This document shows positions 22,110 through 35,910 of a stretch of 64,000 nt of DNA, one piece after another (position 1 is the stretch's first letter; each line of letters opens with the position of its first letter). The stretch is from positions 2,356,001 through 2,420,000 of the forward strand of contig JALJCS010000051.1 in the NCBI GenBank assembly GCA_023055355.1, read 5' to 3'. The notes below the pieces were generated by a model. The model saw only the letters and a program-made list of their open reading frames with translations, searched no databases and had not been told where the DNA came from. This DNA comes from Agelaius tricolor. Its lineage: Eukaryota > Chordata > Aves > Passeriformes > Icteridae. The position numbers were made by a program, and so were the translations under genes.

Positions 22110-25100
22110 TTGTTCCGTAGGGCTAGCAGATCTCTGTCACAAAGTCCTGGAAAGACAACAGGTCTACCCCGATTCCAGCGGGACTTCAGGTCTACCCCGG
22201 CTTCTCTGGGAGACCAGGTCTACCTCGCCCCAGCGGGACATCAGGTCGTCCCTGCCCTGGCGGGACAACAGGTCTACCCCGGCCCTGGCCAGGACAACAG
22301 GTCTACCCAGGCTTCGCTGGGACATCAGGTCTACCCCAGCACTGTCCGGGGACAACAGGTCTACCCAGCTCTGTAGGGACATCAGATCTACCTCAGCTCA
22401 ATAGGGGCAACAGGTCTACCCTTGTTCCGTAGGGCTAGCAGATCTCTGTCACAAAGTCCTGGAAAGACAACAGGTCTACCCCGATTCCAGCGGGACACCA
22501 GGTCTACCCCGGATTCTCTGTGACACCAGGTCTAGCTCTCTCCCGTGGGACATCAGGTCGTCCGCGCCCTGGCCGGACAACAGGTCTACCGCGGCCCTGG
22601 CCAGGACAACAGGTCGACCCTGGCTTCGCTGGGACATCAGGTCTACCCCAGCTGCGTCCAGGGACAAGAGGTCTACCCAGCTCTGTAGGGACATCAGGTC
22701 TACCCCAGCTCCGGCCAGGGACAACAGGTCTACCCTGCTCTGTAGGGACATCGGGTCTACCCGAGTTCCGGCCAGGGACAAAAGGTCTACCCTGCTCTGT
22801 AGGGACATCAGGTCTACCCCAGCTCCGTCCGGGGACAACAGGTCTACCCAGCTCTGTGGGGACATCAGGTCTACCCCAGCTCCGTCCGGGGACAACAGGT
22901 CTACCCTGCTCTGTAGGGACAACTGGTCTACCTCAACTCAATAGGGGCAACAGGTCTACCCTTGTTCCGTAGGGCTAGCAGATCTCTGTCACAAAGTCCT
23001 GGGAACACAACAGGTCTACCCCGATTCCAGCGGGACACCAGGTCTACCCCGGATTCTCTGTGACACCAGGTCTAGCTCTCTCCCGTGGGACATCAGGTCG
23101 TCCTCGCCCTGGCCGGACAACAGGTCTACCCCGGCCCTGGCCAGGACAACAGGTCGACCCTGGCTTCGCTGGGACATCAGGTCTACCCCAGCTGCGTCCA
23201 GGGACAAGAGGTCTACCCAGCTCTGTAGGGACATCAGGTCTACCCCAGCTCCGTCCGGGGACAACAGGTCTACCCAGCTCTGTAGGGACAACTGGTCTAC
23301 CTCAGCTCAATAGGGGCAACAGGTCTACCCTTGTTCCGTAGGGCTAGCAGATCTCTGCCACAAAGTCCTGGGGAGACAACAGGTCTACCGCGTTTTCATC
23401 TGGACACCAGGTCAACCCGGCTTCTCAGGGAGACCAGGTCTACCTCGCTCCAGCGGAACATCAGGTCGTCCTCGCCCTGGCGGGACAACAGGTCTTCCAC
23501 GACCCTGGCCAGGGACAACAGGTCTACCCGGGCTTCGCTGGGACATCAGGTCTACCCCAGCACCGTCCGGAGACAACAGGTCTACCCTGGCCCTGGGCAG
23601 GACAACAGGTCTACCCTGGCTTCACTGGGACATCAGGTCTACCCGAGCTCCGGCCAGGGACAACAGGTCTACCCAGCTCTGTAGGGACATCAGGTCTACC
23701 CGAGCTCCGTCCGGGGACAACAAGTCTACCCAGCTCTGTAGGGACATCTGGTCTACCCCAGCTCCGGCCAGGGACAACAGGTCTACCCAGCTCTGTAGGG
23801 ACATCAGGTCTACCCCAGCTCCGGCCAGGGACAACAGGTCTACCCTGCTCTGTAGGGACAACTGGTCTACCTCAGCTCAATAGGGGCAACAGGTCTACCC
23901 TTGTTCCGTAGGGCTAGCAGATCTCTGTCACAAAGTCCTGGGGAGACAACAGGTCTACCCCGATTCCAGCGGGACACCAGGTCTACCCCGGATTCTCTGT
24001 GACACCAGGTCTAGCTCTCTCCCGTGGGACATCAGGTCGTCCTCGCCCTGGCCGGACAACAGGTCTACCCCGGCCCTGGCCAGGACAACAGGTCGACCCT
24101 GGCTTCGCTGGGACATCAGGTCTACCCCAGCTGCGTCCAGGGACAAGAGGTCTACCCAGCTCTGTAGGGACATCAGGTCTACCCCAGCTCCGTCCGGGGA
24201 CAACAGGTCTACCCAGCTCTGTAGGGACAACTGGTCTACCTCAGCTCAATAGGGGCAACAGGTCTACCCTTGTTCCGTAGGGCTAGCAGATCGCTGCCAC
24301 AAAGTCCTGGGGAGACAACAGGTCTACCGCGTTTTCATCTGGACACCAGGTCTACCCCGGCTTCTCAGGGAGACCAGGTCTACCTCGCTCCAGCGGAACA
24401 TCAGGTCGTCCTCGCCCTGGCGGGACAACAGGTCTTCCCCGACCCTGGCCAGGGACAACAGGTCTACCCGGGCTTCGCTGGGACATCAGGTCTACCCCAG
24501 CTCCGTCCGGAGACAACAGGTCTACCCCGGCCCTGGGCAGGACAACAGGTCTACCCTGGCTTCACTGGGACATCAGGTCTACCCCAGCTGCGTCCAGGGA
24601 CAAGAGGTCTACCCAGCTCTGTAGGGACATCAGGTCTACCCCAGCTCCGGCCAGGGACAACAGGTCTACCCTGCTCTGTAGGGACATCGGGTCTACCCGA
24701 GTTCGGGCCAGGGACAAAAGGTCTACCCTGCTCTGTAGGGACATCAGGTCTACCCCAGCTCCGTCCGGGGACAACAGGTCTACCCAGCTCTGTGGGGACA
24801 TCAGGTCTACCCCAGCTCCGGCCAGGGACAACAGGTCTACCCTGCTCTGTAGGGACAACTGGTCTACCTCAGCTCAATAGGGGCAACAGGTCTACCCTTG
24901 TTCCGTAGGGCTAGCAGATCTCTGTCACAAAGTCCTGGAAAGACAACAGGTCTACCCCGATTCCAGCGGGACACCAGGTCTACCCCGGATTCTCTGTGAC
25001 ACCAGGTCTACCTCGCTCCAGCGGAACATCAGGTGGTCCTCGCCCTGGCGGGACAACAGGTCTTCCCCGACCCTGGCCAGGGACAACATGTCTACCCTGG

Positions 25101-25354
25101 CTTCGCTGGGACATCAGGTCTACCCCAGCTCCGTCCGGAGACAACAGGTCTACCCCGGCCCTGGGCAGGACAACAGGTCTACCCACGCTTCACTGGGACA
25201 TCAGGTCTACCCGAGCTCCGGCCAGGGACAACAGGTCTACCCTGCTCTGTAGGGAGATCAGGTCTTCCCCAGCTCCAGCCAGGGACAACAGGTCTACCCA
25301 GCTCTGTAGGGACATCAGGTCTACCTCAGCTCAATAGGGGCAACAGGTCTACCC
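22110..25354 (+). repeat. 3,245-bp sub-HOR, long form (second copy)
   Basis: This is the 6,829-bp-shifted counterpart of the unit at 15,281, with the same seven block lengths and the same private bases, such as CAGCACCGTCCGG near 23,559. Confidence 0.9.
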
Positions 25355-28300
25355 TTGTTCCGTAGGGCTAGCAGATCTCTGTCACAAAGTCCTGGAAAGA
25401 CAACAGGTCTACCCCGATTCCAGCGGGACTTCAGGTCTACCCCGGCTTCTCTGGGAGACCAGGTCTACCTCGCCCCAGCGGGACATCAGGTCGTCCCTGC
25501 CCTGGCGGGACAACAGGTCTACCCCGGCCCTGGCCAGGACAACAGGTCTACCCAGGCTTCGCTGGGACATCAGGTCTACCCCAGCACTGTCCGGGGACAA
25601 CAGGTCTACCCAGCTCTGTAGGGACATCAGATCTACCTCAGCTCAATAGGGGCAACAGGTCTACCCTTGTTCCGTAGGGCTAGCAGATCTCTGTCACAAA
25701 GTCCTGGAAAGACAACAGGTCTACCCCGATTCCAGCGGGACACCAGGTCTACCCCGGATTCTCTTTGACACCAGGTCTAGCTCTCTCCCGTGGGACATCA
25801 GGTCGTCCTCGCCCTGGCCGGACAACAGGTCTACCGCGGCCCTGGCCAGGACAACAGGTCGACCCTGGCTTCGCTGGGACATCAGGTCTACCCCAGCTGC
25901 GTCCAGGGACAAGAGGTCTACCCAGCTCTGTAGGGACATCAGGTCTACCCCAGCTCCGGCCAGGGACAACAGGTCTACCCTGCTCTGTAGGGACATCGGG
26001 TCTACCCGAGTTCCGGCCAGGGACAAAAGGTCTACCCTGCTCTGTAGGGACATCAGGTCTACCCCAGCTCCGTCCGGGGACAACAGGTCTACCCAGCTCT
26101 GTGGGGACATCAGGTCTACCCCAGCTCCGTCCGGGGACAACAGGTCTACCCTGCTCTGTAGGGACAACTGGTCTACCTCAACTCAATAGGGGCAACAGGT
26201 CTACCCTTGTTCCGTAGGGCTAGCAGATCTCTGTCACAAAGTCCTGGGGAGACAACAGGTCTACCCCGATTCCAGCGGGACACCAGGTCTACCCCGGATT
26301 CTCTGTGACACCAGGTCTAGCTCTCTCCCGTGGGACATCAGGTCGTCCTCGCCCTGGCCGGACAACAGGTCTACCGCGGCCCTGGCCAGGACAACAGGTC
26401 GACCCTGGCTTCGCTGGGACATCAGGTCTACCCCAGCTGCGTCCAGGGACAAGAGGTCTACCCAGCTCTGTAGGGACATCAGGTCTACCCCAGCTCCGTC
26501 CGGGGACAACAGGTCTACCCAGCTCTGTAGGGACAACTGGTCTACCTCAGCTCAATAGGGGCAACAGGTCTACCCTTGTTCCGTAGGGCTAGCAGATCTC
26601 TGCCACAAAGTCCTGGGGAGACAACAGGTCTACCGCGTTTTCATCTGGACACCAGGTCAACCCGGCTTCTCAGGGAGACCAGGTCTACCTCGCTCCAGCG
26701 GAACATCAGGTCGTCCTCGCCCTGGCGGGACAACAGGTCTTCCCCGACCCTGGCCAGGGACAACAGGTCTACCCGGGCTTCGCTGGGACATCAGGTCTAC
26801 CCCAGCTCCGTCCGGAGACAACAGGTCTACCCCGGCCCTGGGCAGGACAACAGGTCTACCCTGGCTTCACTGGGACATCAGGTCTACCCGAGCTCCGGCC
26901 AGGGACAACAGGTCTACCCAGCTCTGTAGGGACATCAGGTCTACCCGAGCTCCGTCCGGGGACAACAAGTCTACCCAGCTCTGTAGGGACATCTGGTCTA
27001 CCCCAGCTCCGGCCAGGGACAACAGGTCTACCCAGCTCTGTAGGGACATCAGGTCTACCCCAGCTCCGGCCAGGGACAACAGGTCTACCCTGCTCTGTAG
27101 GGACAACTGGTCTACCTCAGCTCAATAGGGGCAACAGGTCTACCCTTGTTCCGTAGGGCTAGCAGATCTCTGTCACAAAGTCCTGGGAACACAACAGGTC
27201 TACCCCGATTCCAGCGGGACACCAGGTCTACCCCGGATTCTCTGTGACACCAGGTCTAGCTCTCTCCCGTGGGACATCAGGTCGTCCTCGCCCTGGCCGG
27301 ACAACAGGTCTACCCCGGCCCTGGCCAGGACAACAGGTCGACCCTGGCTTCGCTGGGACATCAGGTCTACCCCAGCTGCGTCCAGGGACAAGAGGTCTAC
27401 CCAGCTCTGTAGGGACATCAGGTCTACCCCAGCTCCGTCCGGGGACAACAGGTCTACCCAGCTCTGTAGGGACAACTGGTCTACCTCAGCTCAATAGGGG
27501 CAACAGGTCTACCCTTGTTCCGTAGGGCTAGCAGATCGCTGCCACAAAGTCCTGGGGAGACAACAGGTCTACCGCGTTTTCATCTGGACACCAGGTCTAC
27601 CCCGGCTTCTCAGGGAGACCAGGTCTACCTCGCTCCAGCGGAACATCAGGTCGTCCTCGCCCTGGCGGGACAACAGGTCTTCCCCGACCCTGGCCAGGGA
27701 CAACAGGTCTACCCTGGCTTCACTGGGACATCAGGTCTACCCCAGCTGCGTCCAGGGACAAGAGGTCTACCCAGCTCTGTAGGGACATCAGGTCTACCCC
27801 AGCTCCGGCCAGGGACAACAGGTCTACCCTGCTCTGTAGGGACATCGGGTCTACCCGAGTTCCGGCCAGGGACAAAAGGTCTACCCTGCTCTGTAGGGAC
27901 ATCAGGTCTACCCCAGCTCCGTCCGGGGACAACAGGTCTACCCAGCTCTGTGGGGACATCAGGTCTACCCCAGCTCCGGCCAGGGACAACAGGTCTACCC
28001 TGCTCTGTAGGGACAACTGGTCTACCTCAGCTCAATAGGGGCAACAGGTCTACCCTTGTTCCGTAGGGCTAGCAGATCTCTGTCACAAAGTCCTGGGAAC
28101 ACAACAGGTCTACCCCGATTCCAGCGGGACACCAGGTCTACCCCGGATTCTCTGTGACACCAGGTCTAGCTCTCTCCCGTGGGACATCAGGTCGTCCTCG
28201 CCCTGGCGGGACAACAGGTCTTCCCCGACCCTGGCCAGGGACAACATGTCTACCCTGGCTTCGCTGGGACATCAGGTCTACCCCAGCTCCGTCCGGAGAC

Positions 28301-28512
28301 AACAGGTCTACCCCGGCCCTGGGCAGGACAACAGGTCTACCCACGCTTCACTGGGACATCAGGTCTACCCGAGCTCCGGCCAGGGACAACAGGTCTACCC
28401 TGCTCTGTAGGGAGATCAGGTCTTCCCCAGCTCCGTCCGGGGACAACAGGTCTACCCAGCTCTGTAGGGACAACTGGTCTACCTCAACTCAATAGGGGCA
28501 ACAGGTCTACCC
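25355..28512 (+). repeat. 3,158-bp sub-HOR, 87-bp deletion form (second copy)
   Basis: This is the 6,829-bp-shifted counterpart of the unit at 18,526. It contains the same 541-bp block (27,515-28,055), so the deletion predates the 6,829-bp duplication. Confidence 0.9.
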
Positions 28513-31500
28513 TTATATCGTAGGGCTAGCAGATCTCTGTCACAAAGTCCTGGGGAGACAACAGGTCTACCCCGATTCCAGCGGGACACCAGGTCTACCC
28601 CGGCTTCTCTGGGAGACCAGGTCTACCTCGCCCCAGCGGGACATCAGGTCGTCCCTGCCCTGGCGGGACAACAGGTCTACCCCGGCCCTGGCCAGGACAA
28701 CAGGTCTACCCAGGCTTCGCTGGGACATCAGGTCTACCCCAGCACTGTCCGGGGACAACAGGTCTACCCAGCTCTGTAGGGACATCAGGTCTACCTCAGC
28801 TCAATAGGGGCAACAGGTCTACCCTTGTTCCGTAGGGCTAGCAGATCTCTGTCACAAAGTCCTGGAAAGACAACAGGTCTACCCCGATTCCAGCGGGACA
28901 CCAGGTCTACCCCGGATTCTCTGTGACACCAGGTCTAGCTCTCTCCCGTGGGACATCAGGTCGTCCTCGCCCTGGCCGGACAACAGGTCTACCGCGGCCC
29001 TGGCCAGGACAACAGGTCGACCCTGGCTTCGCTGGGACATCAGGTCTACCCCAGCTGCGTCCAGGGACAAGAGGTCTACCCAGCTCTGTAGGGACATCAG
29101 GTCTACCCCAGCTCCGGCCAGGGACAACAGGTCTACCCTGCTCTGTAGGGACATCGGTTCTACCCGAGTTCCGGCCAGGGACAAAAGGTCTACCCTGCTC
29201 TGTAGGGACATCAGGTCTACCCCAGCTCCGTCCGGGGACAACAGGTCTACCCAGCTCTGTGGGGACATCAGGTCTACCCCAGCTCCGTCCGGGGACAACA
29301 GGTCTACCCTGCTCTGTAGGGACAACTGGTCTACCTCAACTCAATAGGGGCAACAGGTCTACCCTTGTTCCGTAGGGCTAGCAGATCTCTGTCACAAAGT
29401 CCTGGGGAGACAACAGGTCTACCCCGATTCCAGCGGGACACCAGGTCTACCCCGGATTCTCTGTGACACCAGGTCTAGCTCTCTCCCGTGGGACATCAGG
29501 TCGTCCTCGCCCTGGCCGGACAACAGGTCTACCGCGGCCCTGGCCATGACAACAGGTCGACCCTGGCTTCGCTGGGACATCAGGTCTACCCCAGCTGCGT
29601 CCAGGGACAAGAGGTCTACCCAGCTCTGTAGGGACATCAGGTCTACCCCAGCTCCGTCCGGGGACAACAGGTCTACCCAGCTCTGTAGGGACAACTGGTC
29701 TACCTCAGCTCAATAGGGGCAACAGGTCTACCCTTGTTCCGTAGGGCTAGCAGATCTCTGCCACAAAGTCCTGGGGAGACAACAGGTCTACCGCGTTTTC
29801 ATCTGGACACCAGGTCAACCCGGCTTCTCAGGGAGACCAGGTCTACCTCGCTCCAGCGGAACATCAGGTCGTCCTCGCCCTGGCGGGACAACAGGTCTTC
29901 CCTGACCCTGGCCAGGGACAACAGGTCTACCCGGGCTTCGCTGGGACATCAGGTCTACCCCAGCTCCGTCCGGAGACAACAGGTCTACCCCGGCCCTGGG
30001 CAGGACAACAGGTCTACCCTGGCTTCACTGGGACATCAGGTCTACCCGAGCTCCGGCCAGGGACAACAGGTCTACCCAGCTCTGTAGGGACATCAGGTCT
30101 ACCCGAGCTCCGTCCGGGGACAACAAGTCTACCCAGCTCTGTAGGGACATCTGGTCTACCCCAGCTCCGTCCGGGGACAACAGGTCTACCCAGCTCTGTA
30201 GGGACAACTGGTCTACCTCAGCTCAATAGGGGCAACAGGTCTACCCTTGTTCCGTAGGGCTAGCAGATCTCTGCCACAAAGTCCTGGGGAGACAACAGGT
30301 CTACCGCGTTTTCATCTGGACACCAGGTCAACCCGGCTTCTCAGGGAGACCAGGTCTACCTCGCTCCAGCGGAACATCAGGTCGTCCTCGCCCTGGCGGG
30401 ACAACAGGTCTTCCCCGACCCTGGCCAGGGACAACAGGTCTACCCGGGCTTCGCTGGGACATCAGGTCTACCCCAGCTCCGTCCGGAGACAACAGGTCTA
30501 CCCCGGCCCTGGGCAGGACAACAGGTCTACCCTGGCTTCACTGGGACATCAGGTCTACCCGAGCTCCGGCCAGGGACAACAGGTCTACCCAGCTCTGTAG
30601 GGACATCAGGTCTACCCGAGCTCCGTCCGGGGACAACAAGTCTACCCAGCTCTGTAGGGACATCTGGTCTACCCCAGCTCCGGCCAGGGACAACAGGTCT
30701 ACCCAGCTCTGTAGGGACATCAGGTCTACCCCAGCTCCAGCCAGGGACAACAGGTCTACCCAGCTCTGTAGGGACATCAGGTCTACCCCAGCTCCGGCCA
30801 GGGACAACAGGTCTACCCTGCTCTGTAGGGACAACTGGTCTACCTCAGCTCAATAGGGGCAACAGGTCTACCCTTGTTCCGTAGGGCTAGCAGATCTCTG
30901 TCACAAAGTCCTGGGAACACAACAGGTCTACCCCGATTCCAGCGGGACACCAGGTCTACCCCGGATTCTCTGTGACACCAGGTCTAGCTCTCTCCCGTGG
31001 GACATCAGGTCGTCCTCGCCCTGGCGGGACAACAGGTCTTCCCCGACCCTGGCCAGGGACAACAGGTCTACCCTGGCTTCGCTGGGACATCAGGTCTACC
31101 CCAGCTCCGTCCGGAGACAACAGGTCTACCCCGGCCCTGGGCAGGACAACAGGTCTACCCACGCTTCACTGGGACATCAGGTCTACCCGAGCTCTGGCCA
31201 GGGACAACAGGTCTACCCTGCTCTGTAGGGAGATCAGGTCTTCCCCAGCTCCGTCCGGGGACAACAGGTCTACCCAGCTCTGTAGGGACAACTGGTCTAC
31301 CTCAACTCAATAGGGGCAACAGGTCTACCCTTATATCGTAGGGCTAGCAGATCTCTGTCACAAAGTCCTGGGGAGACAACAGGTCTACCCCGATTCCAGC
31401 GGGACACCAGGTCTACCCCGGCTTCTCTGGGAGACCAGGTCTACCTCGCCCCAGCGGGACATCAGGTCGTCCCTGCCCTGGCGGGACAACAGGTCTACCC

Positions 31501-32239
31501 CGGCCCTGGCCAGGACAACAGGTCTACCCAGGCTTCGCTGGGACATCAGGTCTACCCCAGCACTGTCCGGGGACAACAGGTCTACCCAGCTCTGTAGGGA
31601 CATCAGGTCTACCCCAGCTCCAGCCAGGGACCACAGGTCTACCCAGCTCTGTAGGGACATCAGGTCTACCCCAGCTCCAGCCAGGGACAACAGGTCTACC
31701 CAGCTCTGTAGGGACATCAGGTCTACCTCAGCTCAATAGGGGCAACAGGTCTACCCTTGTTCCGTAGGGCTAGCAGATCTCTGTCACAAAGTCCTGGAAA
31801 GACAACAGGTCTACCCCGATTCCAGCGGGACTCCAGGTCTACCCCGGCTTCTCTGGAAGACCAGGTCTACCTCGCCCCAGCGGGACATCAGGTCGTCCCT
31901 GCCCTGGCGGGACAACAGGTCTACCCCGGCCCTGGCCAGGACAACAGGTCTACCCAGGCTTCGCTGGGACATCAGGTCTACCCCAGCTGCGTCCAGGGAC
32001 AAGAGGTCTACCCAGCTCTGTAGGGACATCAGGTCTACCCCAGCTCCGGCCAGGGACAACAGGTCTACCCAGCTCTGTAGGGACATCAGGTCTACCCCAG
32101 CTCCGTCCGGGGACAACAGGTCTACCCAGCTCTGTGGGGACATCAGGTCTACCCCAGCTCCGTCCGGGGACAACAGATCTACCCAGCTCTGTAGGGACAT
32201 CAGGTCTACCTCAGCTCAATAGGGGCAACAGGTCTACCC
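28513..32239 (+). repeat. Transition zone between two HOR arrays
   Basis: The blocks are 312, 540, 369, 513, 627, 457, 426 and 483 bp. About the first 2 kb (28,513 to 30,479) has its closest match 14,428 bp away at 42,941-44,907. The last part (from about 30,810) matches 51,190 onward at offset 20,382. This zone therefore joins block strings whose sisters lie far downstream. Distinctive bases are T at 29,547 (CCATGAC), TTCCCTGACC near 29,898, and GACCACAGG near 31,629, the last seen nowhere else. Confidence 0.87.
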
Positions 32240-35200
32240 TTGTTCCGTAGGGCTAGCAGATCTCTGTCACAAAGTCCTGGAAAGACAACAGGTCTACCCC
32301 GATTCCAGCGGGACACCAGGTCTACCCCGGATTCTCTGTGACACCAGGTCTAGCTCTCTCCCGTGGGACATCAGGTCGTCCTCGACCTGGCCGGACAACA
32401 GGTCTACCACGGCCCTGGCCAGGACAAGAGGTCGACCCTGGCTTCGCTGGGACATCAGGTCTACCCCAGCTGCGTCCAGGGACAAGAGGTCTACCCAGCT
32501 CTGTAGGGACATCAGGTCTACCCCAGCTCCGGCCAGGGACAACAGGTCTACCCTGCTCTGTAGGGACATCGGGTCTACCCGAGTTCCGGCCAGGGACAAA
32601 AGGTCTACCCTGCTCTGTAGGGACATCAGGTCTACCCCAGCTCCGTCCGGGGACAACAGGTCTACCCAGCTCTGTGGGGACATCAGGTCTACCCCAGCTC
32701 CGTCCGGGGACAACAGGTCTACCCTGCTCTGTAGGGACAACTGGTCTACCTCAACTCAATAGGGGCAACAGGTCTACCCTTGTTCCGTAGGGCTAGCAGA
32801 TCTCTGTCACAAAGTCCTGGGGAGACAACAGGTCTACCCCGATTCCAGCGGGACACCAGGTCTACCCCGGATTCTCTGTGACACCAGGTCTAGCTCTCTC
32901 CCGTGGGACATCAGGTCGTCCTCGCCCTGGCCGGACAACAGGTCTACCGCGGCCCTGGCCAGGACAACAGGTCGACCCTGGCTTCGCTGGGACATCAGGT
33001 CTACCCCAGCTGCGTCCAGGGACAAGAGGTCTACCCAGCTCTGTAGGGACATCAGGTCTACCCCAGCTCCGTCCGGGGACAACAGGTCTACCCAGCTCTG
33101 TAGGGACAACTGGTCTACCTCAGCTCAATAGGGGCAACAGGTCTACCCTTGTTCCGTAGGGCTAGCAGATCTCTGCCACAAAGTCCTGGGGAGACAACAG
33201 GTCTACCGCGTTTTCATCTGGACACCAGGTCAACCCGGCTTCTCAGGGAGACCAGGTCTACCTCGCTCCAGCGGAACATCAGGTCGTCCTCGCCCTGGCG
33301 GGACAACAGGTCTTCCCCGACCCTGGCCAGGGACAACAGGTCTACCCGGGCTTCGCTGGGACATCAGGTCTACCCCAGCTCCGTCCGGAGACAACAGGTC
33401 TACCCCGGCCCTGGGCAGGACAACAGGTCTACCCTGGCTTCACTGGGACATCAGGTCTACCCGAGCTCCGGCCAGGGACAACAGGTCTACCCAGCTCTGT
33501 AGGGACATCAGGTCTACCCGAGCTCCGTCCGGGGACAACAAGTCTACCCAGCTCTGTAGGGACATCTGGTCTACCCCAGCTCCGGCCAGGGACAACAGGT
33601 CTACCCAGCTCTGTAGGGACATCAGGTCTACCCCAGCTCCGGCCAGGGACAACAGGTCTACCCTGCTCTGTAGGGACAACTGGTCTACCTCAGCTCAATA
33701 GGGGCAACAGGTCTACCCTTGTTCCGTAGGGCTAGCAGATCTCTGTCACAAAGTCCTGGGAACACAACAGGTCTACCCCGATTCCAGCGGGACACCAGGT
33801 CTACCCCGGATTCTCTGTGACACCAGGTCTAGCTCTCTCCCGTGGGACATCAGGTCGTCCTCGCCCTGGCCGGACAACAGGTCTACCGCGGCCCTGGCCA
33901 GGACAACAGGTCGACCCTGGCTTCGCTGGGACATCAGGTCTACCCCAGCTGCGTCCAGGGACAAGAGGTCTACCCAGCTCTGTAGGGACATCAGGTCTAC
34001 CCCAGCTCCGTCCGGGGACAACAGGTCTACCCAGCTCTGTAGGGACAACTGGTCTACCTCAGCTCAATAGGGGCAACAGGTCTACCCTTGTTCCGTAGGG
34101 CTAGCAGATCGCTGCCACAAAGTCCTGGGGAGACAACAGGTCTACCGCGTTTTCATCTGGACACCAGGTCTACCCCGGCTTCTCAGGGAGACCAGGTCTA
34201 CCTCGCTCCAGCGGAACATCAGGTCGTCCTCGCCCTGGCGGGACAACAGGTCTTCCCCGACCCTGGCCAGGGACAACAGGTCTACCCGGGCTTCGCTGGG
34301 ACATCAGGTCTACCCCAGCTCCGTCCGGAGACAACAGGTCTACCCCGGCCCTGGGCAGGACAACAGGTCTACCCTGGCTTCACTGGGACATCAGGTCTAC
34401 CCCAGCTGCGTCCAGGGACAAGAGGTCTACCCAGCTCTGTAGGGACATCAGGTCTACCCCAGCTCCAGCCAGGGACAACAGGTCTACCCTGCTCTGTAGG
34501 GATATCGGGTCTACCCGAGTTCCGGCCAGGGACAAAAGGTCTACCCTGCTCTGTAGGGACATCAGGTCTACCCCAGCTCCGTCCGGGGACAACAGGTCTA
34601 CCCAGCTCTGTGGGGACATCAGGTCTACCCCAGCTCCGGCCAGGGACAACAGGTCTACCCTGCTCTGTAGGGACAACTGGTCTACCTCAGCTCAATAGGG
34701 GCAACAGGTCTACCCTTGTTCCGTAGGGCTAGCAGATCTCTGTCACAAAGTCCTGGGAACACAACAGGTCTACCCCGATTCCAGCGGGACACCAGGTCTA
34801 CCCCGGATTCTCTGTGACACCAGGTCTAGCTCTCTCCCGTGGGACATCAGGTCGTCCTCGCCCTGGCGGGACAACAGGTCTTCCCCGACCCTGGCCAGGG
34901 ACAACATGTCTACCCTGGCTTCGCTGGGACATCAGGTCTACCCCAGCTCCGTCCGGAGACAACAGGTCTACCCCGGCCCTGGGCAGGACAACAGGTCTAC
35001 CCACGCTTCACTGGGACATCAGGTCTACCCGAGCTCCGGCCAGGGACAACAGGTCTACCCTGCTCTGTAGGGAGATCAGGTCTTCCCCAGCTCCGTCCGG
35101 GGACAACAGGTCTACCCAGCTCTGTAGGGACAACTGGTCTACCTCAACTCAATAGGGGCAACAGGTCTACCCTTATATCGTAGGGCTAGCAGATCTCTGT

Positions 35201-35910
35201 CACAAAGTCCTGGGGAGACAACAGGTCTACCCCGATTCCAGCGGGACACCAGGTCTACCCCGGCTTCTCTGGGAGACCAGGTCTACCTCGCCCCAGCGGG
35301 ACATCAGGTCGTCCCTGCCCTGGCGGGACAACAGGTCTACCCCGGCCCTGGCCAGGACAACAGGTCTACCCAGGCTTCGCTGGGACATCAGGTCTACCCC
35401 AGCACTGTCCGGGGACAACAGGTCTACCCAGCTCTGTAGGGACATCAGGTCTACCCCAGCTCCAGCCAGGGACAACAGGTCTACCCAGCTCTGTAGGGAC
35501 ATCAGGTCTACCCCAGCTCCAGCCAGGGACAACAGGTCTACCCAGCTCTGTAGGGACATCAGGTCTACCTCAGCTCAATAGGGGCAACAGGTCTACCCTT
35601 GTTCCGTAGGGCTAGCAGATCTCTGTCACAAAGTCCTGGAAAGACAACAGGTCTACCCCGATTCCAGCGGGACTTCAGGTCTACCCCGGCTTCTCTGGGA
35701 GACCAGGTCTACCTCGCCCCAGCGGGACATCAGGTCGTCCCTGCCCTGGCGGGACAACAGGTCTACCCCGGCCCTGGCCAGGACAACAGGTCTACCCAGG
35801 CTTCGCTGGGACATCAGGTCTACCCCAGCACTGTCCGGGGACAACAGATCTACCCAGCTCTGTAGGGACATCAGGTCTACCTCAGCTCAATAGGGGCAAC
35901 AGGTCTACCC
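32240..35910 (+). repeat. 3,671-bp HOR, copy 1
   Basis: Eight blocks: 540 (C), 369 (C), 570 (D), 369 (C), 628 (D/C), 457 (A), 426 (B) and 312 (B), sum 3,671 bp. Sequence match to the next copy begins at about 32,163, just before the boundary. Private variants CTCGACCTGG (32,381) and ACCACGGCC (near 32,407) are shared with copy 2 and with the segment at 52.7 kb, but not with copy 3. AAGAGGTCGACC near 32,427 is unique to this copy. Confidence 0.93.

Larger units (their letters stand above)
21684..28512 (+). repeat. 6,829-bp HOR, copy 2
   Basis: Block lengths and variants are the same as in the preceding copy. The first block, at 21,684, is the 426-bp B form. Past the unit end, the block at 28,513 is the 312-bp form, so the match ends at 28,795, two dimers short of the copy-1 pattern. 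Copy-to-copy identity is so complete that either a very recent duplication or an assembly error must be considered. Confidence 0.92.

Noticed and set aside
14536..28795. Calling the 6,829-bp copies a certain biological duplication
   Set aside because: Near-perfect identity over more than 7 kb in a satellite can also come from assembly error. Without read evidence I leave both possibilities open.
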